Of a stretch of 64,000 nt of DNA, positions 1-9,337 are shown one piece after another (positions within the stretch are counted from its first letter, which is position 1; each line of letters opens with the position of its first letter). The DNA comes from Neomicrococcus lactis (GTDB lineage Bacteria > Actinomycetota > Actinomycetes > Actinomycetales > Micrococcaceae), in the NCBI RefSeq assembly GCF_014200305.1, contig NZ_JACHBL010000001.1:372001-436000 (forward strand). Direction: 5' to 3'. The position numbers and the translations under genes are program-made. The notes below the pieces were generated by a model that saw nothing but the letters and a program-made list of their open reading frames with translations, did not search any database and was not told where the DNA came from.

Positions 1-656
1 TCATCGATAAGCCAGTTGGCGTCGCCGCTCATCCCAGCCCAGGCTGGGTTGGGCCTACCGTGGTGGGTGCGCTGGCTGGTGCTGGATACCGCATCTCCAC
101 TTCGGGTAGCCCGGAGCGTCAGGGGATTGTGCACCGTCTGGATGTCGGCACGTCTGGCGTCATGGTGGTTGCTCAAACCGAACGTGGATACACCGCGTTG
201 AAGCGCGCGTTCAAGGAACGAACGCCGACCAAGATTTACCACGCCGTCGTACAGGGATTGCCCGAGCCGCTCAAGGGAACCATCGATGCCCCGATCGGCC
301 GCCATCCCAATCATTCGTGGAAGTTCGCCGTCTTGGAAGACGGCCGGAATGCGGTGACGCACTATGAGGTCCTCGAGGCTTTTGGGGCCGCCTCCCTCGT
401 GGAAGTGCATTTGGAGACGGGGCGTACTCACCAAATCCGCGTGCACTTTTCCGCGCTCAAGCACCCGTGTGCCGGAGATCAGACTTATGGGGCGGACCCT
501 CGTTTGGCGGCCGAGCTTGGCCTGGTGCGGCAGTGGCTGCACGCGCACAAGCTCGGCTTCCCGCACCCGGTGACGGGGGAGTTCGTGGAGTTCGTCAGCG
601 AGTATCCGGCTGATCTGCGACACGCCCTGGAGCTCTTGCGAGACGGCGCTCACTAG
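1..656 (+). CDS. RluA/RluD-family 23S rRNA pseudouridine synthase (5' end missing)
   Basis: The reading frame is open from the window edge to TAG at 654-656, so only the catalytic part of the protein is present; the N-terminal S4 RNA-binding domain and the true start lie outside. The segment reads [15 protein letters not shown], then [14 protein letters not shown], the RluA/RluD active-site motif whose Asp is the catalytic residue, and later [14 protein letters not shown] and GDQTYG, all typical of the family. These enzymes convert uridines in large-subunit rRNA to pseudouridine. In many actinobacteria an rluD-like gene sits after lspA and before dnaE, which fits the neighbour here. The family is certain; the exact target uridines cannot be told from sequence. 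Confidence 0.93.
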   Translation, partial: IDKPVGVAAHPSPGWVGPTVVGALAGAGYRISTSGSPERQGIVHRLDVGTSGVMVVAQTERGYTALKRAFKERTPTKIYHAVVQGLPEPLKGTIDAPIGRHPNHSWKFAVLEDGRNAVTHYEVLEAFGAASLVEVHLETGRTHQIRVHFSALKHPCAGDQTYGADPRLAAELGLVRQWLHAHKLGFPHPVTGEFVEFVSEYPADLRHALELLRDGAH

Positions 657-697
657 CCTCTTTTTCTTGGCTCAAGCTATCTGTCAGCCAGCCTCAT

Positions 698-703
698 TAG
701 ACT
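698..703 (+). promoter_or_regulatory. -10 box of dnaE, leaderless arrangement
   Basis: TAGACT is followed by six bases and then the GTG start at 710, so transcription is expected to begin at or next to the start codon. No Shine-Dalgarno sequence precedes the start. No convincing -35 is visible. Confidence 0.55.
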
Positions 704-709
704 GGATGG

Positions 710-3700
710 GTGGCTAGCAGCAATGAGAAAAACTTCGTCCATCTTCATACTCACACCGAGTACTCCATGCTGGACGGTGCTGCCCGACTCAAGGAGCTTT
801 TTGCGGAGGCGCAGCGGCTAGAGATGCCGGCCATGGCCATCACGGACCACGGTTATCTCTTCGGTGCCTTCGACTTCTGGCGGCAAGCGACGGATGCTGG
901 CGTGAAGCCCATCATCGGCGTGGAAGCCTACGTGGCGCCAGGAACTGCCCGCAATGACAAGACCCGTGTCCGGTGGGGCGATCAGTCTCAGCGTGCGGAT
1001 GACCTTTCCGGTGGCGGTTCCTACACGCACATGACCTTGCTGGCCCGAAACAACACTGGCATGCACAATCTCTTTGAGGCGTCCTCGATTGCTTCTTTGG
1101 ACTCGGTGTTCGCCAAGTGGCCGCGCTGGGACCGCGAGCTGCTGAACAAGTATTCGGAAGGCCTGATTGCCACTACCGGATGTCCGTCCGGTGAGATCCA
1201 GACTCGACTCCGTCTTGGTCAGTACGAAGAGGCTCGTGCAGCTGCATCTGAGTTCCGGGACATCTTCGGTGCGGAGAACTATTACTGCGAGCTTATGGAT
1301 CATGGGCTCGACATTGAACGCCGCACTCGCGAGGATCTCTTGCGCTTGGCAAAAGAACTCAACCTGCCGCTTGTTGCCACCAATGACTTGCACTACACCC
1401 ACGAGCATGACGCCAAGGCACACGAAGCGCTCTTGGCAATCCAGTCTGGTTCAAAGCTGGACGAGCCTACCTACGATGAGGGTGGATCGCGATTCGCGTT
1501 CTCCGGTTCCGGCTATTACTTGAAGTCCTCTCAAGAGATGCGCCATGTCTTCAAGGAACTTCCTGAGGCGTGTGACAACACGCTGCTCATCGCCGAGCGC
1601 TGTGAAGTGTCCTTTGATACGGACGCTAACTACATGCCTCGCTTCCCCTGCCCGGAAGGCGAGAACGAGGAATCGTGGCTCATTAAGGAAGTCACGAAGG
1701 GTCTTGCCTACCGCTACCCGGATGGCGTCCCGGACGAGGTTCGCGCGCAAGCTGACTACGAACTCGACGTCATCATCAAGATGGGCTTCCCGGGATATTT
1801 CTTGGTGGTGGCCGACTTCATCAACTGGTCCAAAGACAACGGCATCCGTGTTGGTCCCGGACGTGGTTCCGGTGCAGGTTCCATGGTGGCTTATGCGCTG
1901 CGTATTACGGACCTGGATCCGCTCAAGCACGGCCTCATCTTCGAACGTTTCTTGAACCCAGACCGTGTGTCCATGCCCGACTTCGACGTCGACTTTGACG
2001 ATCGTCGCCGCCCCGAAGTTATCGAGTACGTGACCAAGAAGTACGGTGACGAACGCGTCGCCATGATCGTCACGTACGGCACCATCAAGACCAAGCAGGC
2101 GCTTAAGGACTCCGCCCGCGTGCTGGGCCACCCGTTCAGCATGGGTGACAACCTGACGAAGGCGCTGCCGCCTGCCGTCATGGCCAAGGACATCCCGCTG
2201 GCCGACATCGAGAATCCGGAAGCAAAGCGTTACGGCGAGGCTGGCGATTTCCGCGAGCTCATCGCTACGGACCCTGAAGCGAAGACCGTGTTTGAAACGG
2301 CCAAGGGCCTCGAAGGTCTAAAGCGTCAGTGGGGCGTTCACGCGGCCGGCGTGATCATGTCCTCTGAGCCGATCATCAACGTCATTCCCATCATGCGACG
2401 CCTCCAAGACGGCCAGGTCATTACCCAGTTTGATTACCCCACGTGTGAAGGCCTGGGCCTGATCAAGATGGACTTCTTGGGCCTGCGAAACCTGACGATC
2501 ATCTCGGACGCCATCGCGAACATCAAGCAAAACCGGGACATCGATCTTGATCTCGAACGCCTCGAGTTGGATGACAAAGAGTCCTACGAGCTCATGGCTC
2601 GAGGTGACACGCTGGGCGTCTTCCAGCTCGATGGTGGTCCCATGCGTGCGCTGCTCAAGCTCATGCGCCCGGACAACTTCGAAGACATCTCGGCAGTGCT
2701 CGCGCTCTACCGCCCGGGTCCAATGGGCGCTAACGCGCACAACAACTACGCGCTGCGTAAGAACAAGCTCCAGGAAGTCACTCCGATTCACCCAGAGCTC
2801 GAAGAGCCGCTCAAGGACATTCTGGGCGGTACCTTCGGCCTGATCGTGTATCAGGAGCAAGTTATGGCTATCGCTCAGAAGTTGGCCGGCTACACGCTTG
2901 GTCAAGCAGATATTCTGCGTCGAGCCATGGGTAAGAAGAAGAAGTCCGAGCTGGATAAGCAGTTCGCTGGCTTCTCCCAAGGCATGGTGGATCGCGGCTA
3001 CTCGATGGAAGCCGTCAACATGCTCTGGGCCATCCTGCTTCCGTTCTCTGACTACGCATTCAACAAAGCGCACTCGGCAGCCTACGGCGTGGTGTCCTAT
3101 TGGACGGCTTACCTCAAGGCTCACTACCCGGCCGAGTACATGGCCGCACTGCTCACGTCCGTGGGCGATGACAAGGACAAGCTCGCGCTCTACCTCAACG
3201 AATGCCGCCGCATGGGCATCACGGTGCTCCCACCGGACGTCAATGAATCAGCGCTCACCTTCACCCCGGTGGGCGAGGACATCCGCTTCGGCATGGGCGC
3301 TATTCGTAACGTTGGCTCCAACGTGGTGGACGCCCTTGTGGCGTCCCGCGAGGAAAAGGGCAGCTTCCAGGACTTCTCGGACTTCCTCAGCAAGGTCCCT
3401 GCGGTGGTCTGCAACAAGCGCACCATTGAATCGCTCATCAAGTCCGGTGCGTTTGACTCGATGGGTCACCACCGTCGTTCGCTCTTGGTGATTCACGAAG
3501 AAGCCATCGACTCGGTGATTGCTCTCAAGCGCAATGAGGCGGCCAACCAGTTTGACCTCTTCAGTGCCTTTGATGATCCAAGCGCCGGATCTAGCCTCGC
3601 TGTTTCCATCCCGGATCTTCCCGAATGGGAGAAGAAAGACAAGCTCTCCTTCGAGCGCGAAATGTTGGGTCTATACGTTTCCGACCACCCGTTGCAGGGC

Positions 3701-4297
3701 CTCGGAGATGTGCTCAATGACAACTCTGATCACCAGATTTCACAGGTCCTCGCTGACGACGGTCCGGCTGACAATACGTTCGTCACGATCTCGGGCATGA
3801 TTACGTCCCTTCAGCGTCGCATTGCGAAGAACAGCGGCAATCCGTATGCGCGTTGCGAGCTCGAGGACTTGAGCGGCTCGATGGAGGTCATGTTCTTCGG
3901 CAAGGTCTATGGGCCGATCGCTCCGTTGCTCGTGGAAGATTTGATCGTCTCCATCAAGGGCCGCGTGCAGCGCCGCGACGATGGAAGCATCACGCTGAGC
4001 GCTCAAGAGATGACCATTCCGGAGATCCACGAGGATGGCTTGGGCGGTCCTATCGTCATCAGCCTCCCGCACTACCGGGCCAACGAGCAGTTGTTGACCC
4101 AGCTCGGCGAGGTCTTGCGCATGTACCCCGGCAAGACTGAGGTGCGGCTCAAGCTCACGGGCGACCGTGCGGTGGAATTGATGCGCTTGGGATCGAAGTA
4201 TCGCGTGAACCCTAGCTCGTCGATGTTCGGCGATCTCAAGGTGCTGCTGGGCCCAGACGCGCTCGAGTCCAAACCGAGCTCCTCAACCATCGGATAA
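710..4297 (+). CDS. dnaE: DNA polymerase III alpha subunit (DnaE1 type)
   Basis: Replicative DNA polymerase catalytic subunit, 1195 residues, the usual DnaE1 length. The N-terminal PHP domain begins HLHTHTEYSMLDG (His13, His15), followed by GVEAYV, HMTLLARN, GCPSGE and NDLHYT, so the metal ligands of the PHP 3'-5' exonuclease known from mycobacterial DnaE1 all appear kept. The polymerase core has GPGRGSGAGSMVAYAL and the catalytic PDFDVDFDD near residue 423, with a third acidic residue in GLIKMDFLG near 588. A helix-hairpin-helix region and an OB-fold follow (near residues 985-1070). The GTG start at 710 is chosen because a TAGACT box ends six bases before it and the PHP motif begins at once. 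It stands alone, followed by hisD after 100 bases. Confidence 0.98.
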   Translation: MASSNEKNFVHLHTHTEYSMLDGAARLKELFAEAQRLEMPAMAITDHGYLFGAFDFWRQATDAGVKPIIGVEAYVAPGTARNDKTRVRWGDQSQRADDLSGGGSYTHMTLLARNNTGMHNLFEASSIASLDSVFAKWPRWDRELLNKYSEGLIATTGCPSGEIQTRLRLGQYEEARAAASEFRDIFGAENYYCELMDHGLDIERRTREDLLRLAKELNLPLVATNDLHYTHEHDAKAHEALLAIQSGSKLDEPTYDEGGSRFAFSGSGYYLKSSQEMRHVFKELPEACDNTLLIAERCEVSFDTDANYMPRFPCPEGENEESWLIKEVTKGLAYRYPDGVPDEVRAQADYELDVIIKMGFPGYFLVVADFINWSKDNGIRVGPGRGSGAGSMVAYALRITDLDPLKHGLIFERFLNPDRVSMPDFDVDFDDRRRPEVIEYVTKKYGDERVAMIVTYGTIKTKQALKDSARVLGHPFSMGDNLTKALPPAVMAKDIPLADIENPEAKRYGEAGDFRELIATDPEAKTVFETAKGLEGLKRQWGVHAAGVIMSSEPIINVIPIMRRLQDGQVITQFDYPTCEGLGLIKMDFLGLRNLTIISDAIANIKQNRDIDLDLERLELDDKESYELMARGDTLGVFQLDGGPMRALLKLMRPDNFEDISAVLALYRPGPMGANAHNNYALRKNKLQEVTPIHPELEEPLKDILGGTFGLIVYQEQVMAIAQKLAGYTLGQADILRRAMGKKKKSELDKQFAGFSQGMVDRGYSMEAVNMLWAILLPFSDYAFNKAHSAAYGVVSYWTAYLKAHYPAEYMAALLTSVGDDKDKLALYLNECRRMGITVLPPDVNESALTFTPVGEDIRFGMGAIRNVGSNVVDALVASREEKGSFQDFSDFLSKVPAVVCNKRTIESLIKSGAFDSMGHHRRSLLVIHEEAIDSVIALKRNEAANQFDLFSAFDDPSAGSSLAVSIPDLPEWEKKDKLSFEREMLGLYVSDHPLQGLGDVLNDNSDHQISQVLADDGPADNTFVTISGMITSLQRRIAKNSGNPYARCELEDLSGSMEVMFFGKVYGPIAPLLVEDLIVSIKGRVQRRDDGSITLSAQEMTIPEIHEDGLGGPIVISLPHYRANEQLLTQLGEVLRMYPGKTEVRLKLTGDRAVELMRLGSKYRVNPSSSMFGDLKVLLGPDALESKPSSSTIG

Positions 4298-4385
4298 TCG
4301 GACGGCGATCGGGTAATTTCTCGATAGATTCCTCAGAGTTTCGTCATGCGAGCGCTCGATCGACGCGCGCACTCGCGCGGATCCG

Positions 4386-4391
4386 TAGACT
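4386..4391 (+). promoter_or_regulatory. -10 box of hisD, leaderless arrangement
   Basis: TAGACT, then six bases (AGAGAG), then GTG at 4398. A 10-base perfect palindrome CGAGCGCTCG lies at 4349-4358, about 40-49 bases before the predicted transcription start, and could be an operator, although nothing else supports that. Confidence 0.5.
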
Positions 4392-4397
4392 AGAGAG

Positions 4398-5756
4398 GTG
4401 AATTCTGAGCTCTACCCTTCCCTCGCCACTCTTGACCTTCGCGGCTCGTCGCTGAGCCGCGCCGAACTGCTGGCTGCCCTTCCGCGCTCGTCGAGCAGCG
4501 TCGAGTACGCTACGGCGGCGGTTGAGGACATTGTCGCTTCGGTGCGTGCCGAGGGTTTCGGTGCGTTGCGCTCATTGGCTGAGAAGTACGACGGCGGAGC
4601 TCCAGAACACTTCCGGGTCACCGAGGCGCAGCTTGCGCAGGCGCTCGAGAGCTTGGATCCGAAGGTTCGCGAAGCACTTGAAGAATCGATTAGTCGGGCT
4701 CGCAAGTTCGCGGAAGCATCCGTTCCACGCGATGTTGATGTTGACTTCGGCAACGGGGGAGTAGTCCGCCAGAAGTGGGTCCCGGTTCGCCGCGTGGGTC
4801 TCTATGTTCCCGGTGGCCTCGCGGTTTACCCGTCAAGCGTTGTCATGAACGTGGTTCCCGCGCAGGCTGCTGGCGTTGGCTCCATTGCTCTCGTGTCCCC
4901 GCCGCAAAAAGAATTCAACAGCTTGCCGCACCCCACCATTTTGGCTGCCGCGCACTTGCTGGGTGTCACTGAGGTGTACGCACTCGGCGGCGCTCAAGCC
5001 ATCGCTTCGCTCGCGTATGGCGTGCCCGCGGATGTAGCTTCGGGAGATGCCGAAATTGATCCCGTGGACGTCATCACCGGCCCAGGAAACATCTTTGTTG
5101 CGACCGCCAAGCGCCTCGTGAAGGGCCGCGTGGGCATCGACGCCGAGGCCGGTCCTACCGAGATCGCCATCCTCGCTGACGCTTCCGCCAACCCGGACTT
5201 TGTTGCGGCGGACATGATTTCTCAGGCCGAGCACGATCCCAACGCGGCGTCCGTTTTGATCACCCCAAGCGTCGACCTGGCTGAAAAAGTTCGCGCGTCG
5301 CTCGAAGAGCAAGTCGCGTCCACGAAGCACCGCGAACGCGTGCAAACGGCGCTCTCCGGCACGCAGTCGGCCATTGTGCTGGTGGATTCGCTCGATGAAG
5401 GCGTAAAGGTGTGCGACGCTTACGCTGCCGAGCACCTCGAAATTCAGACCGAGAACGCTGAAGAGGTGGCCAGCCGCATCACGGCTGCCGGAGCGATCTT
5501 CGTGGGCTCCCACAGCCCCGTGTCCTTGGGCGACTACTCAGCCGGTTCCAACCACGTCTTGCCGACGATGGGAACCGCCGCTCATTCTTCGGCCCTGAAC
5601 CCCACGGTGTTCTTGAAGGCTATCCAGTTCATCTCTTACAGCGAGTCGGCCCTGAATGACGTGGCCCGCCACGTGGTGGAGCTGTCTCGTGCAGAAGATC
5701 TTCCCGCGCACGGCGACGCCGTGCTGGTGCGTACTCAACAGCGAGGACAACGCTAA
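4398..5756 (+). CDS. hisD: histidinol dehydrogenase
   Basis: Catalyses the last two steps of histidine synthesis, oxidising L-histidinol to histidine with two NAD+. The protein has 452 residues, slightly longer than the common 430-440. Family motifs are visible: [44 protein letters not shown] with the catalytic Glu-His pair, and in the C-terminal part AAEHLEIQ and [13 protein letters not shown], which supply zinc ligands. The GTG start follows a TAGACT box by six bases. Its stop codon TAA overlaps the ATG of nrdR (TAATG), so the two are translationally coupled. No other his gene follows directly; the rest of the his operon is not in the window. Confidence 0.97.
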   Translation: MNSELYPSLATLDLRGSSLSRAELLAALPRSSSSVEYATAAVEDIVASVRAEGFGALRSLAEKYDGGAPEHFRVTEAQLAQALESLDPKVREALEESISRARKFAEASVPRDVDVDFGNGGVVRQKWVPVRRVGLYVPGGLAVYPSSVVMNVVPAQAAGVGSIALVSPPQKEFNSLPHPTILAAAHLLGVTEVYALGGAQAIASLAYGVPADVASGDAEIDPVDVITGPGNIFVATAKRLVKGRVGIDAEAGPTEIAILADASANPDFVAADMISQAEHDPNAASVLITPSVDLAEKVRASLEEQVASTKHRERVQTALSGTQSAIVLVDSLDEGVKVCDAYAAEHLEIQTENAEEVASRITAAGAIFVGSHSPVSLGDYSAGSNHVLPTMGTAAHSSALNPTVFLKAIQFISYSESALNDVARHVVELSRAEDLPAHGDAVLVRTQQRGQR

Positions 5757-6199
5757 TGCAGTGCCCATTCTGTAGACATCCAGATTCTCGAGTAGTCGAT
5801 TCGCGCGTCACTGACGACGGCGCGGCCATTAGGCGTCGTCGCCAGTGCGCTAACTGCTCGAAGCGCTTCACCACGCTTGAAACCACTGCTCTGAACGTCG
5901 TGAAGCGTTCAGGCGTGGTGGAGCCGTTTAGCCGTTCAAAGGTCATTAGCGGCGTGCGTAAGGCGTGTCAGGGACGCCCCGTTACGGACGATGACCTTGC
6001 GGTCCTCGCGCAGGACGTCGAAGAAGCTGTACGTGCTTCTGGCGCCGCTGAGATCAAGGCACACGAAGTGGGCCTAGCCATTCTGGAGCCACTCCAGAAG
6101 CTGGACCAGATCGCGTACCTTCGCTTTGCGAGCGTGTACCAAGGCTTTGACTCCCTCGAAGACTTCGAGAAAGCCATCGCCGAGCTTCGCACCAAATAG
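5756..6199 (+). CDS. nrdR: transcriptional repressor NrdR
   Basis: ATP/dATP-binding repressor of ribonucleotide reductase genes, 147 residues, full family length. The N-terminal zinc ribbon uses CPFC at residues 3-6 and CANC near residue 31, and is followed by an ATP-cone domain beginning [20 protein letters not shown]. The start ATG overlaps the hisD stop. A strong terminator follows at 6209-6250. No NrdR box was recognised within this window; its targets, the nrd genes, lie elsewhere. Confidence 0.97.
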   Translation: MQCPFCRHPDSRVVDSRVTDDGAAIRRRRQCANCSKRFTTLETTALNVVKRSGVVEPFSRSKVISGVRKACQGRPVTDDDLAVLAQDVEEAVRASGAAEIKAHEVGLAILEPLQKLDQIAYLRFASVYQGFDSLEDFEKAIAELRTK

Positions 6200-6208
6200 C
6201 CCAGACAC

Positions 6209-6250
6209 GAAGGAGCGCCTCCACGATTCTGTTCGTGGAGGCGCTCCTTC
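6209..6250. terminator. bidirectional hairpin between nrdR and ppgK
   Basis: A perfect 18-bp stem (6209-6226 with 6233-6250) and six-base loop lie between the convergent nrdR and ppgK genes. No long T tract follows on either strand, but the stem is very stable and well placed. Confidence 0.8.
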
Positions 6251-6309
6251 TGCGTTTAGTTTCTGAGTTGGGTGCTGACGCTGACTCAGATCTGAAGCTG
6301 GTTCAGCTC

Positions 6310-7116
6310 TTAGGAGTTTTCGGAGGACAGCGTGGACTGCAATGCAGCACCGGCGATGCCTGCGTTGTTGATCAGCTGAGCCGGAACAATCTTGGTGCGC
6401 AAATCGAGGTTCGGCAAGAACTTCTCAGACTTCTTCGAGATGCCTCCGCCCACAATGAAGAGGTTGGGGGAGAAGAGGAACTCGACGTGGCTGAAGTAGC
6501 GCTGCAGACGCTTGGAGTATTCATTCCAACCGATGTCATCGCGCTCGCGAGCCGTGGCACTAGCCTTCGATTCGGCGTTGTGCCCGTCGATCTCCAAGTG
6601 GCCGAGCTCGAGGTTCGGCACGAGCTGGCCGTTGAAGACCAATCCGGATCCAATACCCGTGCCCAGGGTGATCGTGAGGACCGTGCCCGGCACGTCCTTG
6701 CCAGCGCCGTAGCGAGCTTCGGCCAGGCCAGCGGCGTCGGCATCGTTGATCACCGTCACCGGCCGTCCTAGGACCTTCGTGAAGAGTGAGTCCACGTCCG
6801 TGCCGATCCAGGACTCGTCCACGTTGGCGGCAGACATAGCCACGCCGTTGGCGATGATCGCTGGGAAGGTGACGCCCACAGCGGTATCCGCTTCAGGCGC
6901 CTCAGGACGGCTCATGAGCTCGTCCACAATCTGCTTCAAGACTTCGGCAACTGCCTCAGGGGTGGCGGGCTTGGGCGTGTCAATACGGAAGCGTTCGCCA
7001 AGTAGCTCACCGGTGGTGAGGTTGACGATGCCACCCTTGATGCCGGTTCCGCCGATATCAACGCCGATGCCGCGCTCGTGGTGCGGCTTGATGCCGGATG
7101 CTGGTGCTAAAGCCAT
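6310..7116 (-). CDS. ppgK: polyphosphate glucokinase
   Basis: Phosphorylates glucose to glucose-6-phosphate using inorganic polyphosphate (or ATP); typical of actinobacteria. The protein has 268 residues and the ROK-family phosphate-binding start GVDIGGTGIKGGIV near residue 18. It goes on with VTVINDADAAGLAEA, the sugar-binding Asp region, and TLGTGIGSGLVFNG, and ELGHLEIDGHNAE is the glucose-binding segment. AGAGGAT seven bases or so ahead of ATG serves as ribosome site. It lies 35 bases downstream of map on the same strand. Assignment as PPGK rather than a general ROK glucokinase rests on the overall resemblance to actinobacterial enzymes. Confidence 0.94.
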   Translation of the reverse strand: MALAPASGIKPHHERGIGVDIGGTGIKGGIVNLTTGELLGERFRIDTPKPATPEAVAEVLKQIVDELMSRPEAPEADTAVGVTFPAIIANGVAMSAANVDESWIGTDVDSLFTKVLGRPVTVINDADAAGLAEARYGAGKDVPGTVLTITLGTGIGSGLVFNGQLVPNLELGHLEIDGHNAESKASATARERDDIGWNEYSKRLQRYFSHVEFLFSPNLFIVGGGISKKSEKFLPNLDLRTKIVPAQLINNAGIAGAALQSTLSSENS

Positions 7117-7151
7117 GAGAAGTAGATCCTCTCGTAGAAGGGGTGAAGCTA

Positions 7152-8024
7152 TTAAGGAAGCGTGAGGATTTCGGCGCCGGACTCAGTGACAAGGAGCGTG
7201 TGCTCGAACTGAGCGGTGCGCTTCTTATCCTTGGTGGTGGCAGTCCATCCGTCTTCCCACATGTCCCAATCGGCCGTGCCCAGCGTGAGCATCGGTTCAA
7301 TGGTGAAGGTCATTCCGGGTTCGATGAGATCCGAAAAACGCGGTGCGGCGTCGTAATGGGGAACAATCAAACCGGTGTGAAAAGCGGGACCTACGCCGTG
7401 GCCAGTGAAATCCCGGACCACTCCGTAACCGAAGCGCTTCGCGTAGGACTGAATGGTGCGGCCCAGCACGTTGAACTGGCGTCCCGGCATGACAGCCTTG
7501 ATGGCGCGGCGCAAGGACTCTTCGGTGCGCTCCACGAGCAAGCGTGATTCTTCGTCGACGTCGCCGGCTAGGAACGTAGCGTTCGTGTCACCGTGAACGC
7601 CATCGATGTAGGCGGTGATGTCAATGTTGATGATGTCGCCGTCCTGAACCACGGTGGTGTCCGGGATGCCGTGGCAAATGACTTCGTTCAGCGAAGTGCA
7701 AATGGACTTCGGGAAGCCGCGGTAGCTCAGAGTGGACGGGTACGCGTTGTGGTCCAACAAGAACTCGTGACCAATGCGGTCCAACTCATCAGTGGTGACA
7801 CCAGGCTGCACTGCCTTGCCGATCTCCTGCAGGCCTTGGGCCGCGATCTTCGACGCGAAGCGGATCTTCTCAATCACTTCTGGAGAATGAACATCGCCAC
7901 CGGTCCACGGCGTTGGCGCTTTTTTGCCAACGTATTCCGGGCGCGCAATGTTCGCGGGAACCGTGCGGATGGGCGTGGGGGTGCCGGGCTTGAGAGACCC
8001 GACTGGTGCAACTGAAACTGACAT
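7152..8024 (-). CDS. map: methionine aminopeptidase, type I with N-terminal linker
   Basis: Removes the initiator methionine from nascent proteins. The protein has 290 residues. All five metal ligands of the pita-bread fold are visible: two Asp in [17 protein letters not shown], His in [10 protein letters not shown], Glu in [10 protein letters not shown] and Glu in [11 protein letters not shown] proline-rich N-terminal extension of about 40 residues ([13 protein letters not shown]) precedes the catalytic domain, as in the MetAP1c class of mycobacteria where it is thought to contact the ribosome. The start is supported by a TAGGAT box six bases ahead; there is no ribosome binding site, so the mRNA is probably leaderless. 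Confidence 0.96.
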   Translation of the reverse strand: MSVSVAPVGSLKPGTPTPIRTVPANIARPEYVGKKAPTPWTGGDVHSPEVIEKIRFASKIAAQGLQEIGKAVQPGVTTDELDRIGHEFLLDHNAYPSTLSYRGFPKSICTSLNEVICHGIPDTTVVQDGDIINIDITAYIDGVHGDTNATFLAGDVDEESRLLVERTEESLRRAIKAVMPGRQFNVLGRTIQSYAKRFGYGVVRDFTGHGVGPAFHTGLIVPHYDAAPRFSDLIEPGMTFTIEPMLTLGTADWDMWEDGWTATTKDKKRTAQFEHTLLVTESGAEILTLP

Positions 8025-8030
8025 ACCTTG

Positions 8031-8036
8031 ATCCTA
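8031..8036 (-). promoter_or_regulatory. -10 box of map, leaderless arrangement
   Basis: On the minus strand TAGGAT is followed by six bases and the ATG of map at 8024. No Shine-Dalgarno sequence is present. Confidence 0.55.
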
Positions 8037-8053
8037 ACCACTCAACGACCGAG

Positions 8054-8059
8054 TACTCT
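8054..8059 (+). promoter_or_regulatory. possible -10 box of the SPOR-like gene
   Basis: TACTCT, 44 bases before the ATG at 8103, inside a perfect GAGTACTC palindrome (8051-8058). It would give a leader of roughly 35-40 bases that contains the strong ribosome site. Confidence 0.3.
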
Positions 8060-8102
8060 GAGAAACATCTACCGTGGTTCAACACACGTCAAGGAGGAAT
8101 CC

Positions 8103-8318
8103 ATGAGTGAAGAAACAACGCAACCTGACAACGCAGGCACCGGAGCCGCCCCGAAGGGCGACTACTGGTACAACGTGGAAACGGGTGGGGTAGAGGTGGG
8201 TGCCCAGTCTGACTGGACCAAACTTCTTGGACCCTACGCTAGCCGTGAAGAGGCAATGAAGGCGATGGACAAGGTCCATCAGAACAACGAAGCCTGGGAC
8301 AGCGAAGACGAGTCCTAA
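8103..8318 (+). CDS. small SPOR-like protein
   Basis: A 71-residue acidic, cytoplasmic-looking protein with no signal peptide or membrane segment. The ATG at 8103 is chosen because AAGGAGGA lies at 8091-8098, five bases upstream; the frame is open further upstream but has no better start. After a disordered N-terminus it contains DYWYNVETGGVEVGAQSDW and GPYASREEAMKAMDK, the pattern of a SPOR-type fold (an aromatic strand, then a G-P-Y-x-S-R-E-E-A helix), though it lacks a clear peptidoglycan-binding repeat. Conserved small genes of this kind are common in actinobacteria next to map or panB; the function is unknown. It converges with panB with only nine bases between stops. Confidence 0.82.
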   Translation: MSEETTQPDNAGTGAAPKGDYWYNVETGGVEVGAQSDWTKLLGPYASREEAMKAMDKVHQNNEAWDSEDES

Positions 8319-8327
8319 GCGAAAACC

Positions 8328-9170
8328 TTAGTCGAAGTTGTGCTCCGGTGCCGGGAAGGCGCCGGAGGCAACATCGGCCTTGTACGCCTTGGCGGCCTCT
8401 TCGATGATGGGGCGCAACTGAGCGTATTGCTTGACGAACTTCGGGAGGCGACCCGTGCGCAATCCCAACATGTCCTGCCACACCAGCACCTGACCCGTGG
8501 TGCCGTTTCCGGCGCCAATACCGATGGTCGGCACGGTGACTGCTTCATCAACCTTCTTCGCGACTTCGGCCGGGACCATTTCTAGCAGGATGCAGAAACT
8601 GCCTGCAGCTTCGAGCATCTTCGCAGTTTTGACGAGCTTGGCGGCGGCTTCTTCGCCGCGACCCTGCACGCGATATCCACCGAGTGAGTGTTCGGCTTGC
8701 GGGGTGAAACCAATGTGGGCGAGAACAGGAATGCCCGCTGCTGCAATCGCAGCCACGGTGTCTGTCTGGCGCTCATCACATTCAATCTTTACGGCGTGAA
8801 CGCCGGTTTCCTTCATGATGCGAATGCTGGTCTCCACGGCTTGCTGCGGGGAGACTTCGTAGGAGCCGAAGGGCAAATCGCACACCAAGAAGGAGTGCTT
8901 CGCGCCGGCTGCCACGCTTTTGGCGAACACGATCATTTCATCAACGGTGATGGGGAGCGTGGTGTCATAGCCCATGACGTTATTGGCGGCGGAGTCTCCA
9001 ATGAGGATCGTTTCGATTCCTGCGGCATCGAAGATCTCAGCCATGTGCTGGTCGTAAGCGGTCAGCATGGAGAAGTGTTGGCCGTTCTTCTTGAACTCGG
9101 CCAAGTGAACGGTACGGATCTTTTTGAGTGGGGTCGGCGCTGCGTAAGGAGCTGATTCTTGAGCCGTCAT
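8328..9170 (-). CDS. panB: 3-methyl-2-oxobutanoate hydroxymethyltransferase
   Basis: First committed step of pantothenate (coenzyme A) synthesis: ketopantoate from 2-oxoisovalerate and 5,10-methylene-tetrahydrofolate. The protein has 280 residues, the normal size. Visible motifs are IGDSAANNVMGYDTTLP (magnesium and substrate binding), AVKIECDER, PVLAHIGFTPQ, LLEMVP with the conserved Glu, and TIGIGAGNGTTGQVLVWQD. The other pan genes are not adjacent. The ATG at 9170 lies six bases after a TAAACT box with no ribosome site, suggesting a leaderless message. It is transcribed divergently from glnA2. Confidence 0.97.
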   Translation of the reverse strand: MTAQESAPYAAPTPLKKIRTVHLAEFKKNGQHFSMLTAYDQHMAEIFDAAGIETILIGDSAANNVMGYDTTLPITVDEMIVFAKSVAAGAKHSFLVCDLPFGSYEVSPQQAVETSIRIMKETGVHAVKIECDERQTDTVAAIAAAGIPVLAHIGFTPQAEHSLGGYRVQGRGEEAAAKLVKTAKMLEAAGSFCILLEMVPAEVAKKVDEAVTVPTIGIGAGNGTTGQVLVWQDMLGLRTGRLPKFVKQYAQLRPIIEEAAKAYKADVASGAFPAPEHNFD

Positions 9171-9176
9171 GCGCTC

Positions 9177-9182
9177 AGTTTA
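9177..9182 (-). promoter_or_regulatory. -10 box of panB, leaderless arrangement
   Basis: TAAACT on the minus strand, six bases before the panB ATG at 9170. No ribosome binding site intervenes. Confidence 0.5.
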
Positions 9183-9337
9183 CGCCGCTACGGGTTGTTG
9201 CCTTGAAGTAACAGCCTTGCGCGAGCTTCGTTGAGGGTTGCTTTTGAGTAAAGTGGAGGACATAACTGCTGGGACAGGAAGATTTGCTTACCTGACTAGT
9301 GCCCACACCGTCAGGTGCCGTGCGAGAGGAGTCCTTC

